The translations under genes were made by a program, and so were the position numbers. DNA of 64,000 bases from Bradyrhizobium sp. ARR65 (GTDB lineage: Bacteria > Pseudomonadota > Alphaproteobacteria > Rhizobiales > Xanthobacteraceae). Below, piece after piece: positions 54,912-63,010 of this stretch (within the stretch, counting starts at the first letter, position 1; each line of letters opens with the position of its first letter). The DNA is taken from assembly GCF_000472385.1 (NCBI RefSeq), contig NZ_AWZU01000013.1, forward strand, positions 62,001-126,000, written 5' to 3'. The notes below the pieces were generated by a model, which was not told the DNA's origin, made no database searches, and saw only the letters and a list, made by a program, of their open reading frames with translations.

Positions 54912-56161
54912 TCGGCGCGACCGCGGGCGCTTTGCGCCCGAGAGCCCGGAACGTACCGGGGATGAGTGCAATCCCATTCGAGGCCGGGGATCACCATCCT
55001 GACAACGGGGATGCCAAGATCCGGACGCGTGAGATCGACCGCGACCGCCCGTTCCACGCCGACCGCGCGCAATCGGTCAAGCTCCCACCGCAAGTCCGCC
55101 GTGACGTCATCCGCATCGAAGCTCGTAACGTCCGTAAAGGAGCGTGCTTCGGCCGCTTGTGACGCCGCATCGAGCAGGGCTGCACCCAGTCTGTCCCTTG
55201 CCGACTCCGTATAGTCCAGGAGATCGTCCCTGATACCGGCGATATAGGTGAGCCGGGTTTGTGCAGCTTCGGTCAGGGCCCGGGCGAGCGCGATGGCCCG
55301 ATTGGGGTGGCAGCCGGCTCCTCGATATCGTCTCAATCCGCCTGAGGGATCGTCGGTCGCAGCCGGGATGTCGCAAATGAATGCGGGCATTGCGAGGTCG
55401 GACGTGACGTCCCAAAGCCGGGGGGAGATTCTTGCCCTCTCGTAGAGGTCAAGCAGGCCACGGCAATCATCGTCGGTAATGGAGGCGACATCCACCCGGC
55501 AGCGCGATCGCGCGTGCACGTCCTGCGCATGCCACAGGGCGACGGCATCGCGTTCGACGAGCTCGCAAATGGCGGCGCTGATCGCTTCAGCGAGATGGTT
55601 GCCGGACGCCAATCCGTTGGTACCGGACAGAAAGTGCTCGCCGCTGTGACTGGTCGGCAGCGTGTAGTCGGTATGCACCACTTCCCAGGGCACCCAACAA
55701 GGCTCGCGGCCGAGCAGATCATAGCCCTTGATCCAGGCAATCTCGGCTTGATCGGGAAGCGGAATGCCGGTGCCGCAGAGCAAGTCGGGGGACACCGCGC
55801 GGGTTTCCGCCGAGAGCCGGCGGAAGCTCGCGACCACCGTGCGCTCCGTGAGGTTCTCGCCATGAAACAGCTCGATCGCTTCCATCATGGCCGAGGCCAG
55901 TGCCTGGGGAAGTCCGAGGCCCTTGCCCTGCGAGACCGAAAATGACCGCGAATTCGGGCGAACGGCGACGGTGACCGGAATTCCGATCCGATCCAGTCCC
56001 GTCACATTGCCCAGACGGGTGATGCCGATCTGCCGTGCCACCGGCGCTACGCGCGCCAGCGTCTCTTCCGGCGCGGTCGTTCGATGCGTTCCATGCGTGA
56101 ACGATTTGAGCACCGGGCCATGGAGGCCATTCGCCAAGTTGGCGAAATCCGGCCGCTCCAT
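54908..56161 (-). CDS. YcaO-domain protein (ATP-dependent peptide-backbone cyclodehydratase / thioamidation enzyme)
   Basis: A 417-aa YcaO protein. ATP/Mg-binding segments are visible: SQGKGLGLPQALASAMMEAIELFHGEN (78-103) is split by family spacing, and GTNGLASGNHLAEAI with CELVERDA lies at 180-206. The late VAVDLTRPDLGIPVVRM and PGLEW match the YcaO C-terminal half. The proline-rich PxPxP tail of azoline-forming YcaOs is absent, and the partner is TfuA, which together favour thioamide formation over thiazole/oxazole formation. It lies 44 bases after a small exported-protein gene. No dehydrogenase or RiPP leader-binding protein is nearby. Confidence 0.85.
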   Translation of the reverse strand: MERPDFANLANGLHGPVLKSFTHGTHRTTAPEETLARVAPVARQIGITRLGNVTGLDRIGIPVTVAVRPNSRSFSVSQGKGLGLPQALASAMMEAIELFHGENLTERTVVASFRRLSAETRAVSPDLLCGTGIPLPDQAEIAWIKGYDLLGREPCWVPWEVVHTDYTLPTSHSGEHFLSGTNGLASGNHLAEAISAAICELVERDAVALWHAQDVHARSRCRVDVASITDDDCRGLLDLYERARISPRLWDVTSDLAMPAFICDIPAATDDPSGGLRRYRGAGCHPNRAIALARALTEAAQTRLTYIAGIRDDLLDYTESARDRLGAALLDAASQAAEARSFTDVTSFDADDVTADLRWELDRLRAVGVERAVAVDLTRPDLGIPVVRMVIPGLEWDCTHPRYVPGSRAQSARGRAE

Positions 56162-56205
56162 GGGAGAGGGCGGTCCCTAGTGGTCGCGTTGCTGCAAGAA
56201 CGGGA

Positions 56206-56619
56206 TCATTTGCTGCTTCCGATATTGCCTGTTGCCCGCGAATGCTTGGGCTTCTCGCCCTTGCCGCTCCCGCCGCCGCTTGCGACGATCATCGAGCCGA
56301 CGGGAACGGACACCGAGCGTCCGTCAGCGCCCTCATGGCGCAAAAGCGTCTTCAAATACGCAGCCTCGGGGTTATCGCCCAGGCGCAATTCCTCGAACCT
56401 GTCGCCATCCTGCGAGATGTAGATCTTCTCGCCGTCGATCCTGACCAACACTTCGTCCGCCCTTGATGCCGATCGACTCGACGGCTCTGGCGTCGTTCCG
56501 GATGGCCCGAGTGCAGGCCTGTCCGCCCTGGCGTCGCCAATCAGCGTTCCGAAACCCAGCAACAGCGCTCCCCAAGCAGGTAGGTGCGACCAGACGTTCT
56601 TCAGCTTCGCGCGCGGCAT
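56206..56619 (-). CDS. Small exported protein upstream of YcaO (unknown function)
   Basis: A 137-aa protein with a signal peptide (basic start, hydrophobic AWGALLLGFGTLIG, cut after DARA). The mature part has a serine/proline-rich linker, a compact VLVRIDGEKIYISQDGDRFEEL segment and a flexible glycine/lysine tail ending NIGSSK. No family recognised. It is the first gene before ycaO-tfuA on the same strand with 44 bases between, so it is probably co-transcribed and is the only co-directional small protein that could be a substrate or partner. It lacks cysteine, unlike most azole precursors. Confidence 0.6.
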   Translation of the reverse strand: MPRAKLKNVWSHLPAWGALLLGFGTLIGDARADRPALGPSGTTPEPSSRSASRADEVLVRIDGEKIYISQDGDRFEELRLGDNPEAAYLKTLLRHEGADGRSVSVPVGSMIVASGGGSGKGEKPKHSRATGNIGSSK

Positions 56620-56872
56620 GTGACCCCCTCACACGGGCAGGATGTGGGAGTTGAATAGAACACGGCTCGGTATCGCGGAGTCAAGTGAGCTGGTTCAAAT
56701 GCCGCGTGGCCGAGGGGCCGGCGGCCCGCGAAGCGGCCCATTCGGTCGCTCGGTCGGTCCTCGAAGACCAAGCGACCTGCGGCACCAACCCGTATCCAGC
56801 GGCATGCGGGTTGCTTCTGCTGCCGGGCTGGTCTTTCCTCGACCCCTGCTTTTCGGAATTGGGGCTAAACAG

Positions 56873-58399
56873 ATGCGATTGGTTATTTGGCTTCGTAACG
56901 CGATACCGGCGGTCTGCATGACGCTTGCGACGGTGGCGCCGGCGTTTGCAGAAAAATCGACCGACACGCTGCGCATCACCTGGCGCGAAGCCATTCCTGA
57001 CGTCGATCCCTATTACAATTCGCAGCGCACCGGCATGGTCGTGGCATTCCAGGCCTTCGACTGCCTCGTTTATCGCGATCCCGTGACGATGGAGATCAAG
57101 CCTGCGCTGGCGACCTCTTGGCATCAGGTGGATCCGACCACCATCGACTTCACCTTGCGCCAGGGCGTCACATTCCAGAACGGCGACCCCTTTACCGCCG
57201 ACGACGTGGTGTACACGATCAACACGATCATCCACGACAAACGGGTGGCGATTCCCGCCTACTACTCGTCGTTCGCCGGCGCCGAGAAGCTCGACGACTT
57301 TCGGGTGCGGGTGAAACTGACCGGCGTGTCGCCCGCCGTGATGGAATACCTCGCCATGGTGACGCCGATCTGGCCAAGGGCCTATCGCGAGAAGGTCGGT
57401 TCCGACGCCTTCTCCCGCGCCCCGATCGGCACCGGTCCCTACAAGATCACCAAGGTGGACGGCACCACGCACATCGAGATGGAGCGATATGACGGCCACT
57501 ACGCCGGCAGCCCCAAAGGGCGGCCCGCGATCCGCTACATCAAGATCCATGAGGTGCCGGACGCCACGACCGAAATAACCGAGTTGCTCGGCGGCAAGGC
57601 CGATTGGATCTGGGGCTACAATGCCGATCAGTTCGCCAATATCGCAAGGATGCCGAATCTGGAAGCGCTGCGTTTCGGGACGATGCGGGTCTATTTCATG
57701 ACGATCGATGCGGCCGGCCGCACCGGCACCGATAATCCGCTGACCAAGCTGAAGGTCCGCCAGGCGATCCTCTCGGCGATCGACCGTCAAACCATGGCCA
57801 AGCAGCTAATCCAGGGCGATTCTCAGGTGATCGACACGCCGTGTTATCCGAGCCAGTTCGGCTGCGACGTATCGGCGGCCGTCAAATACCCCTACGATCC
57901 GGCCAGGGCGAAGCAGCTTCTGGCCGAAGCCGGCTATCCGAATGGCTTCGATACCGAGCTGATTTCCTACAACACGCCGCAGATCAACGCTGCATTGCAG
58001 AACTACCTCAAGGCCGTCGGCATCGACCTGCGCATCCAGCAACTGCAGATCGGCGCCGCCATCCAGAAGGCGGAAGCGGGTGAGGCGCCGCTGTATTCTG
58101 GCAGTTGGGGCAGCAACTCCATCAACGACGTCTCTGCCTTCATGCCTTATTTCCTCGGCGGCGGGCTGGACGATTATGCGCGCGATTCCGACGTGCAGGA
58201 GCTCTTGAAAAAGGCCGGAACGACGCTTGATCCGGAAGTGCGCCGCCACGCCTACAGCGAGGCCATCCGGATCGCGACCGAACGGGCCGAGTTCGTGCCG
58301 CTGTTTAGTGCCGTCCGTTACGTCGCCTTTTCAAAACAACTGAGCTTTCAAGGCTTCCCGGACGATCTGCCGCGCTTCTACCTGTCGAGCTGGAAGTGA
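56873..58399 (+). CDS. Oligopeptide ABC transporter substrate-binding protein (DppA/OppA type)
   Basis: A 508-aa family 5 solute-binding protein for di/oligopeptides or nickel. The signal peptide (to about residue 25, ending AFA before EKSTD) precedes the usual RITWREAIPDVDPYYNSQRTG segment; LRQGVTFQNGDPFTADDVVYT is the family signature. The ATG at 56873 is chosen; an in-frame start 77 codons upstream has no signal peptide. The gene faces the ATPase/permease genes and its last 22 bases overlap the end of the DppF-type gene. It is divergent from the small exported protein and YcaO genes. Confidence 0.85.
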   Translation: MRLVIWLRNAIPAVCMTLATVAPAFAEKSTDTLRITWREAIPDVDPYYNSQRTGMVVAFQAFDCLVYRDPVTMEIKPALATSWHQVDPTTIDFTLRQGVTFQNGDPFTADDVVYTINTIIHDKRVAIPAYYSSFAGAEKLDDFRVRVKLTGVSPAVMEYLAMVTPIWPRAYREKVGSDAFSRAPIGTGPYKITKVDGTTHIEMERYDGHYAGSPKGRPAIRYIKIHEVPDATTEITELLGGKADWIWGYNADQFANIARMPNLEALRFGTMRVYFMTIDAAGRTGTDNPLTKLKVRQAILSAIDRQTMAKQLIQGDSQVIDTPCYPSQFGCDVSAAVKYPYDPARAKQLLAEAGYPNGFDTELISYNTPQINAALQNYLKAVGIDLRIQQLQIGAAIQKAEAGEAPLYSGSWGSNSINDVSAFMPYFLGGGLDDYARDSDVQELLKKAGTTLDPEVRRHAYSEAIRIATERAEFVPLFSAVRYVAFSKQLSFQGFPDDLPRFYLSSWK

Positions 58400-59388
58400 G
58401 CCACCGAACCGTCTCCTCGATCTGCTCTCGTCTGGTTGTCAACCGCAAGCAGACATTCGACAAGACGGCCATCCTTGCGGATGTTGTCCGGCTCAGTTGC
58501 CGGGCATTCCGAAAACGCCTTCGGGCAGCGGGGGTGGAAACGACAGCCCGAGGGGATGTTGGTGGGATCGGGGTAGGCGTCGCCGAGAGCTACATCGGGG
58601 ACGCCCAGCGCCGGATCCGGCGTCAGTACGGAGGCGAACAGCGCCTGCGTATAGGGGTGCATCGGTTGCCGGAACAAATCTTGCGTCGGCGCGTGCTCGA
58701 CGATCCGGCCAAGATACATCACCGCCACTTCGGTCGCGATATGTTCGACGACCGCGAGATTGTGGCTGATGAAGAGATAGGTTAGCCCGAGCTCGCGCCG
58801 CAATTCCGCGAGCAGGTTGATAATTTGCGCCTGCACCGAGACGTCGAGTGCACTGGTCGGCTCGTCGCACACCACGATGCGTGGGTGCAGCACGAGCGCA
58901 CGGGCGATGGCGACGCGCTGCCGCTGGCCGCCGGAGAGTTGGCCAGGCAGCCGCTCGGCCATCTCGGTGGAAATTCCAACCCGCGCCAGCATCTCCATGA
59001 CGCGGTCGCTCTGCCGTGCCTTCGGCAGGTCGCCTTGCGATGCCAGCGGCAGGCCGACGATGTCGCGCACGCGCTGGCGCGGGTTGAGCGAGGAGAACGG
59101 GTCTTGGAACACCGGCTGGATCAGACGGGCGCGTTCGCGCCGGTCCACGCACACGAGGCTGCGGCCATCGACCAGGATCTCGCCGGAGCTTGGCGGCAAC
59201 AGCCCCATGATCAAGCGGGCCAACGTCGACTTGCCGCAGCCGGATTCACCGACGACGGCGAGCACATCGCCTGCGGCAACCGAGAATGTCACACCGTCGA
59301 CGGCGCACACCGCGCCCCGCGCGCGCCCGAGACTGCTGCGTTGCTGGAATTCCCGGTACACGTTGCGCACTTCGATCGCGTGCGTCAT
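58378..59388 (-). CDS. Oligopeptide ABC transporter ATP-binding protein (DppF/OppF type)
   Basis: A 336-aa ATPase. Walker [10 protein letters not shown] (47-55), signature LSGGQRQRVAIARAL and Walker B IVVCDEPTSALD are intact, and the C-terminal CRFHPRCPKAFSECP is the cysteine-rich tail typical of Opp/Dpp ATPases that can hold an iron-sulfur cluster. The ATG at 59388 overlaps the DppD-type stop by four bases. The last codons overlap the convergent binding-protein gene tail-to-tail. Confidence 0.9.
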   Translation of the reverse strand: MTHAIEVRNVYREFQQRSSLGRARGAVCAVDGVTFSVAAGDVLAVVGESGCGKSTLARLIMGLLPPSSGEILVDGRSLVCVDRRERARLIQPVFQDPFSSLNPRQRVRDIVGLPLASQGDLPKARQSDRVMEMLARVGISTEMAERLPGQLSGGQRQRVAIARALVLHPRIVVCDEPTSALDVSVQAQIINLLAELRRELGLTYLFISHNLAVVEHIATEVAVMYLGRIVEHAPTQDLFRQPMHPYTQALFASVLTPDPALGVPDVALGDAYPDPTNIPSGCRFHPRCPKAFSECPATEPDNIRKDGRLVECLLAVDNQTRADRGDGSVAHFQLDR

Positions 59389-60377
59389 GGCGCGGTGCCC
59401 TGCTTCCAGTTCGGCGGCAGCCTGCAGCGATAGAAGTGATCGGCGCCCGCATCGCGCAAGCGCATGGTCTCGGCGCATTCGGCCGTCGCCAGTGTGCAGC
59501 GGTCGCGAAAGCCGCAACCCAAAAAGCCCGGCGCTATGCGAGGGACGACGCCCGGAATGCTGCCCAGGGGCTCGCCCGCCTTGGTCACGCCGGGCACGGG
59601 AATGCAGTCCAGCAGACCTCGCGTGTAGGGGTGTGTCGGCGCTTTGAAGATCTGCTCGACTGGGCCGCTCTCGACCACTTCTCCGGCATACATGACCGAG
59701 ACACGCTGTGCCATGCGCGCCACGATGCCGAAATCATGTGTGATCAGCAGCAGGGCCAGGCCCATCTCCTGCTGCAGCTTATGCAGCAGGCGCAGGATCT
59801 GCGCCTGCACCGTGACATCGAGGGCCGTCGTGGGTTCGTCGGCGATCAGCAGTTCCGGATCGCACATCAGCGCCATGGCGATCATCATGCGCTGGCGCAG
59901 GCCACCGGAGAGCTGATGCGGATATTGCGCGAGGCGCATGCCCGGCGCGGTGATCCCGACGCGGGCCAGCAATTCGGCCGCCCTGTCCAGAGCCTGCCGC
60001 CGCGTCGTCCGCCGATGGCGTTCGAACACTTCGGCCATTTGCGAACCAACCGTGTAGGCCGGGTTCAGGCTCGTCATCGGCTCCTGGAAAATCATCGCGA
60101 TCTTGTCGCCGCGCAGCCGGGCCATCTGCCGCTCCGACATGCCGAGCAGATCGTGCTCGTGAAAGCGGATGTGATCGGCGCTGCGGACCGCACCGCGCGG
60201 CAGCAGGTTCATCACCGACAGCGCCGAAATGGACTTGCCGCACCCGGACTCGCCGACGACGCAATGTACCTCACCGCGGTTGAGCGCGAGCGAGACGCCG
60301 CGCACCGCCTCCATCCGGGGGAACGATACGCGCAGGTTCGCGATGCTCAGCACTGCATTCGGCATCACGAGCGCCAT
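59385..60377 (-). CDS. Oligopeptide ABC transporter ATP-binding protein (DppD/OppD type)
   Basis: A 330-aa ATPase with Walker A GESGCGKS (42-49), signature [15 protein letters not shown] and Walker [13 protein letters not shown], followed by the Opp/Dpp C-terminal CGFRDRC...CAET. An ATG at 60365, touching the permease stop, is an alternative start four codons in. The four genes for permease, permease, DppD and DppF are tightly coupled in the usual order. Confidence 0.9.
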   Translation of the reverse strand: MALVMPNAVLSIANLRVSFPRMEAVRGVSLALNRGEVHCVVGESGCGKSISALSVMNLLPRGAVRSADHIRFHEHDLLGMSERQMARLRGDKIAMIFQEPMTSLNPAYTVGSQMAEVFERHRRTTRRQALDRAAELLARVGITAPGMRLAQYPHQLSGGLRQRMMIAMALMCDPELLIADEPTTALDVTVQAQILRLLHKLQQEMGLALLLITHDFGIVARMAQRVSVMYAGEVVESGPVEQIFKAPTHPYTRGLLDCIPVPGVTKAGEPLGSIPGVVPRIAPGFLGCGFRDRCTLATAECAETMRLRDAGADHFYRCRLPPNWKQGTAP

Positions 60378-61252
60378 TGCCGCAAATCGGCGCGCAGCAT
60401 GTCGCGCAGCCCGTCACCCAGCAGATTGATGCCGAGCACCAGAATGAACAGCGCGACGCCGGGAGCCACGATCACCCACGGGCTGAAGAACATGTACTCC
60501 TTGGCCTCGGCGATCATCAGCCCCCAACTCGGCAGAGGTTGCGGAACGCCGAGCCCGAGGAATGACAACGCCGCTTCGAGCAGGATCGCGAGCGCCATCT
60601 CCAGCGTCGCCACCACCACAAGATGGTTGGCGATGTTGGGAAGCACCTCGCGCAAGAGGATGTGCGCGCGCGAGGCACCGGCGGCCTGTGCGGCGGCGAT
60701 ATAATCGAGGTTCCGCACCTGCATGGTGGTAGTGCGCGCCACCACGGCGAACCGTTCCCACAGCAGCAGCCCGAGCGTGAGGATCACCACGGTCAACGAG
60801 CTGCCGACCAGCGCCACCACCGTCAGCGCCACCAGGATCAGCGGAATTGAGAGGCGGCAGGTGATCACGAACATTACGACGGCATCGATCCGCCCGCCAT
60901 AGAACCCGCCGAGGATGCCAAGCGTGATGCCGATGATGCCGGACGTGACGACCGTCAGCACGCCGATCAGAACGGAGATGCGCGTGCCATAGATCAGGCG
61001 CGACAGGTAGTCGCGCCCAATCTGGTCGGTGCCTAGCAGATGCGTGGCCTGGCTGCCCTCCATCCATATCGGAGGAATGAGGCGCAGGTTCAAATCCTGC
61101 GCAAAGGGATCGTGCGGCGTCAAATAGGGCGCGAAGACCGCGACCAGGAATGCGGTAGCCACGATCACCGCTCCGAGCAGCGTCGCGAAGTGGCCAAAGG
61201 TGGGCAGCCGCCAGCGCTTCGACGGGGCGTAAGTGTCGTGAGCCGCTTTCAT
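60365..61252 (-). CDS. Oligopeptide ABC transporter permease (DppC/OppC type)
   Basis: A 295-aa inner-membrane permease with about six helices. The N-terminal cytoplasmic segment is followed by the first helix (FATLLGAVIVATAFLVAVFA) and the APYLTPHDP motif typical of DppC/OppC; the coupling loop reads YIAAAQAAGASRAHILLREVLPN. The start overlaps the DppB-type stop (ATGA). Confidence 0.9.
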   Translation of the reverse strand: MKAAHDTYAPSKRWRLPTFGHFATLLGAVIVATAFLVAVFAPYLTPHDPFAQDLNLRLIPPIWMEGSQATHLLGTDQIGRDYLSRLIYGTRISVLIGVLTVVTSGIIGITLGILGGFYGGRIDAVVMFVITCRLSIPLILVALTVVALVGSSLTVVILTLGLLLWERFAVVARTTTMQVRNLDYIAAAQAAGASRAHILLREVLPNIANHLVVVATLEMALAILLEAALSFLGLGVPQPLPSWGLMIAEAKEYMFFSPWVIVAPGVALFILVLGINLLGDGLRDMLRADLRQWRS

Positions 61253-62163
61253 GCTCGTAACCTCGGATCGAGCAGCGCGTTCAACATGTCCGCCAGCAGT
61301 GTCACTACGATATAGATGATGGCGAGGAACAGCACGACGGCCTGAACCACCGGAAAGTCGTTCTTGGTGATCGATTCCCAGGCGAGATAGCCGAGGCCCG
61401 GCAGCGCGAACACAGATTCCGTCACGACGGAGCCTCCGAGCATGAAGCCGAGCTGCACCGCTGTGATCGAGACCACGGGCATGGCCGCGTTGCGCAAGGC
61501 GTGCTTGAGAATGATCATCGACCGGCTCAGACCCTTGGCGCGCGCGGTGCGGATGTAATCCGCGCACAACGCCTCGATCATCCCCGACCGGGTGAGACGC
61601 ATCAGCGCAGGGATGGCCGAGAAGGCCAGCACGAATCCCGGCATGATATAGCCCTGCCAGGTGTCGATGCCCGATATCGGCAACCATTGCAGGTCGAGGC
61701 CGAACACGACGATCAGGACCAGGCCGAGCCAGAAGCCAGGCATCGCCTGCCCGAGAAGCGCCACCAGCATGATCCCCCGGTCAATCGCCGAGCCCTCACG
61801 CACTGCGGCGAGGATGCCGAGCGGCAGGGCTATCAGCAGCGCGATGGTAAGGCCGGTCAGGCCAAGTGTCAGCGTTACTGGAAGCCGGTCGCGAATCAGT
61901 CCTGAAACTGGAGCGTGAAAGAGGTAGGAGCGGCCGAGATCGCCCTCGGCGGCGTGGCTGGCCCAATCGAGAAACTGCACCACCAGCGGCCGGTCGAGGC
62001 CATAGTTCTTGGTAATGATCGCAATATCTGCGGCCGTGGCGTTTGGTCCTGCGATCGACGCGGCCAGATCGCCGGACAGGTGTGTCAGCGTGAAGCTGAC
62101 GACCAGGACGGTGAGGCAAACCAGCGCGGCCAGCCACAGCCTACGGAGGATAAACGACAGCAT
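61249..62163 (-). CDS. Oligopeptide ABC transporter permease (DppB/OppB type)
   Basis: A 304-aa inner-membrane permease, first gene of the dppBCDF-like unit. The N-terminal helix (ILRRLWLAALVCLTVLVVSF) and coupling loop (YIRTARAKGLSRSMIILKHALRN) are typical. The ATG at 62163 is preferred; a TTG three codons earlier is in frame. Its promoter should lie in the gene-free region to the right. It imports peptides delivered by the binding protein at 56873. Confidence 0.9.
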   Translation of the reverse strand: MLSFILRRLWLAALVCLTVLVVSFTLTHLSGDLAASIAGPNATAADIAIITKNYGLDRPLVVQFLDWASHAAEGDLGRSYLFHAPVSGLIRDRLPVTLTLGLTGLTIALLIALPLGILAAVREGSAIDRGIMLVALLGQAMPGFWLGLVLIVVFGLDLQWLPISGIDTWQGYIMPGFVLAFSAIPALMRLTRSGMIEALCADYIRTARAKGLSRSMIILKHALRNAAMPVVSITAVQLGFMLGGSVVTESVFALPGLGYLAWESITKNDFPVVQAVVLFLAIIYIVVTLLADMLNALLDPRLRA

Positions 62164-62863
62164 TGTCGACAACTACGTCAGCCGATGGACTACGGCAAGT
62201 TTGAGATGCAGACCTCGGGTCGGCAAATCTCGCCCTGGCGCATAGTTGTCGAACGGCATACTGAGCGATACGGTCCATTGGCATAAATTGTCGACGACTG
62301 CTTTCGAAGTGGTCAAAGAGCTCGTCAAGTTCATCTTGGGTTGGTTGTTGGTCTCGCTCTTTCCAATTTTTCGACAAGGCTGAGGTGCTTCAGCGCAAAG
62401 CGATCGGTTGCGCTTATGATCGAAGGCAACGCTGGTCATGAGGAGATCGAGGCGATTCGATTTGACGCGATGAACGGCTCTTGGTCACGTTGGACGACCA
62501 AATTTGTCGGAATGGGCATTGATTTTCCGAGATCACACGGTCCGTGCCGGTGCCAACTCGTCAACGACCGGCGTGTGACACATTCACGTAAAATTTCGCC
62601 GATAGCTTAAACCGCTGCGCCCATCGGAGCGCCCCCTTGGTCAGTCAGCCGCATCCCACCACGATGAACCAAGCCATGCCGAACGCACCTTGATGCAGCA
62701 ATATGCAAGCGAGACTGCCCGGTTGGGAGCTTGTAGTAGAGTGCGTGCGACACTGACACGTCACTCGGCTCATAGCGGTCCCCATGGCGCGAGCCGAAGT
62801 TGGTACGTGGTGGTCCTTCCGTAGCTGACGTGCTTGTCCATCACCTTACGCGCGAAGCAAACT
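62164..62863. other. Gene-poor region right of the peptide importer
   Basis: About 700 bases with only short readings and no recognisable domains. It contains the promoter side of the permease gene and several TTGTCGAC(A/G)AC repeats near 62162-62300. The stretch ends at a truncated tRNA-Glu, so it may be the edge of an integrated element. Confidence 0.45.
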
Positions 62864-62921
62864 GCTTGGACGTGGCCCTCTCAAGGCCAAAACAGGGGTT
62901 CGATTCCTCTTGGGACCGCCA
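62864..62921 (+). pseudogene. tRNA-Glu(CUC) 3' fragment, possible attachment-site scar
   Basis: The 3' part of a tRNA-Glu is present: anticodon stem TGGCC/GGCCA around the loop CTCTCAA (anticodon CTC at 62880-62882), T-arm AGGGG-TTCGATT-CCTCT, and acceptor TGGGACC with discriminator G and encoded CCA. The expected 5' acceptor strand (GGTCCCA) and a normal D-arm are missing at the right distance; the upstream sequence does not pair. This is what remains at the far end of an element integrated into a tRNA-Glu gene. Confidence 0.6.
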
Positions 62922-63010
62922 TGCTGCGAGTTTCCGCGATGTTCTACGACATTCTCGCTGACTGATTGCTCACCGCTCAACGAGGCATGGCACAGCTTCC
63001 ATCACCAGGC

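Noticed and set aside
62341..62610. 89-codon plus-strand frame near the right end
   Set aside because: It has no recognisable motif or good ribosome site and lies in a gene-poor region likely to be element debris.
62812..62921. Full-length tRNA-Glu with an insertion, using GGTCCTT at 62812 as the 5' acceptor strand
   Set aside because: The acceptor would pair only partly and about 35 extra bases would interrupt the D-arm; a 3' fragment explains the sequence better.
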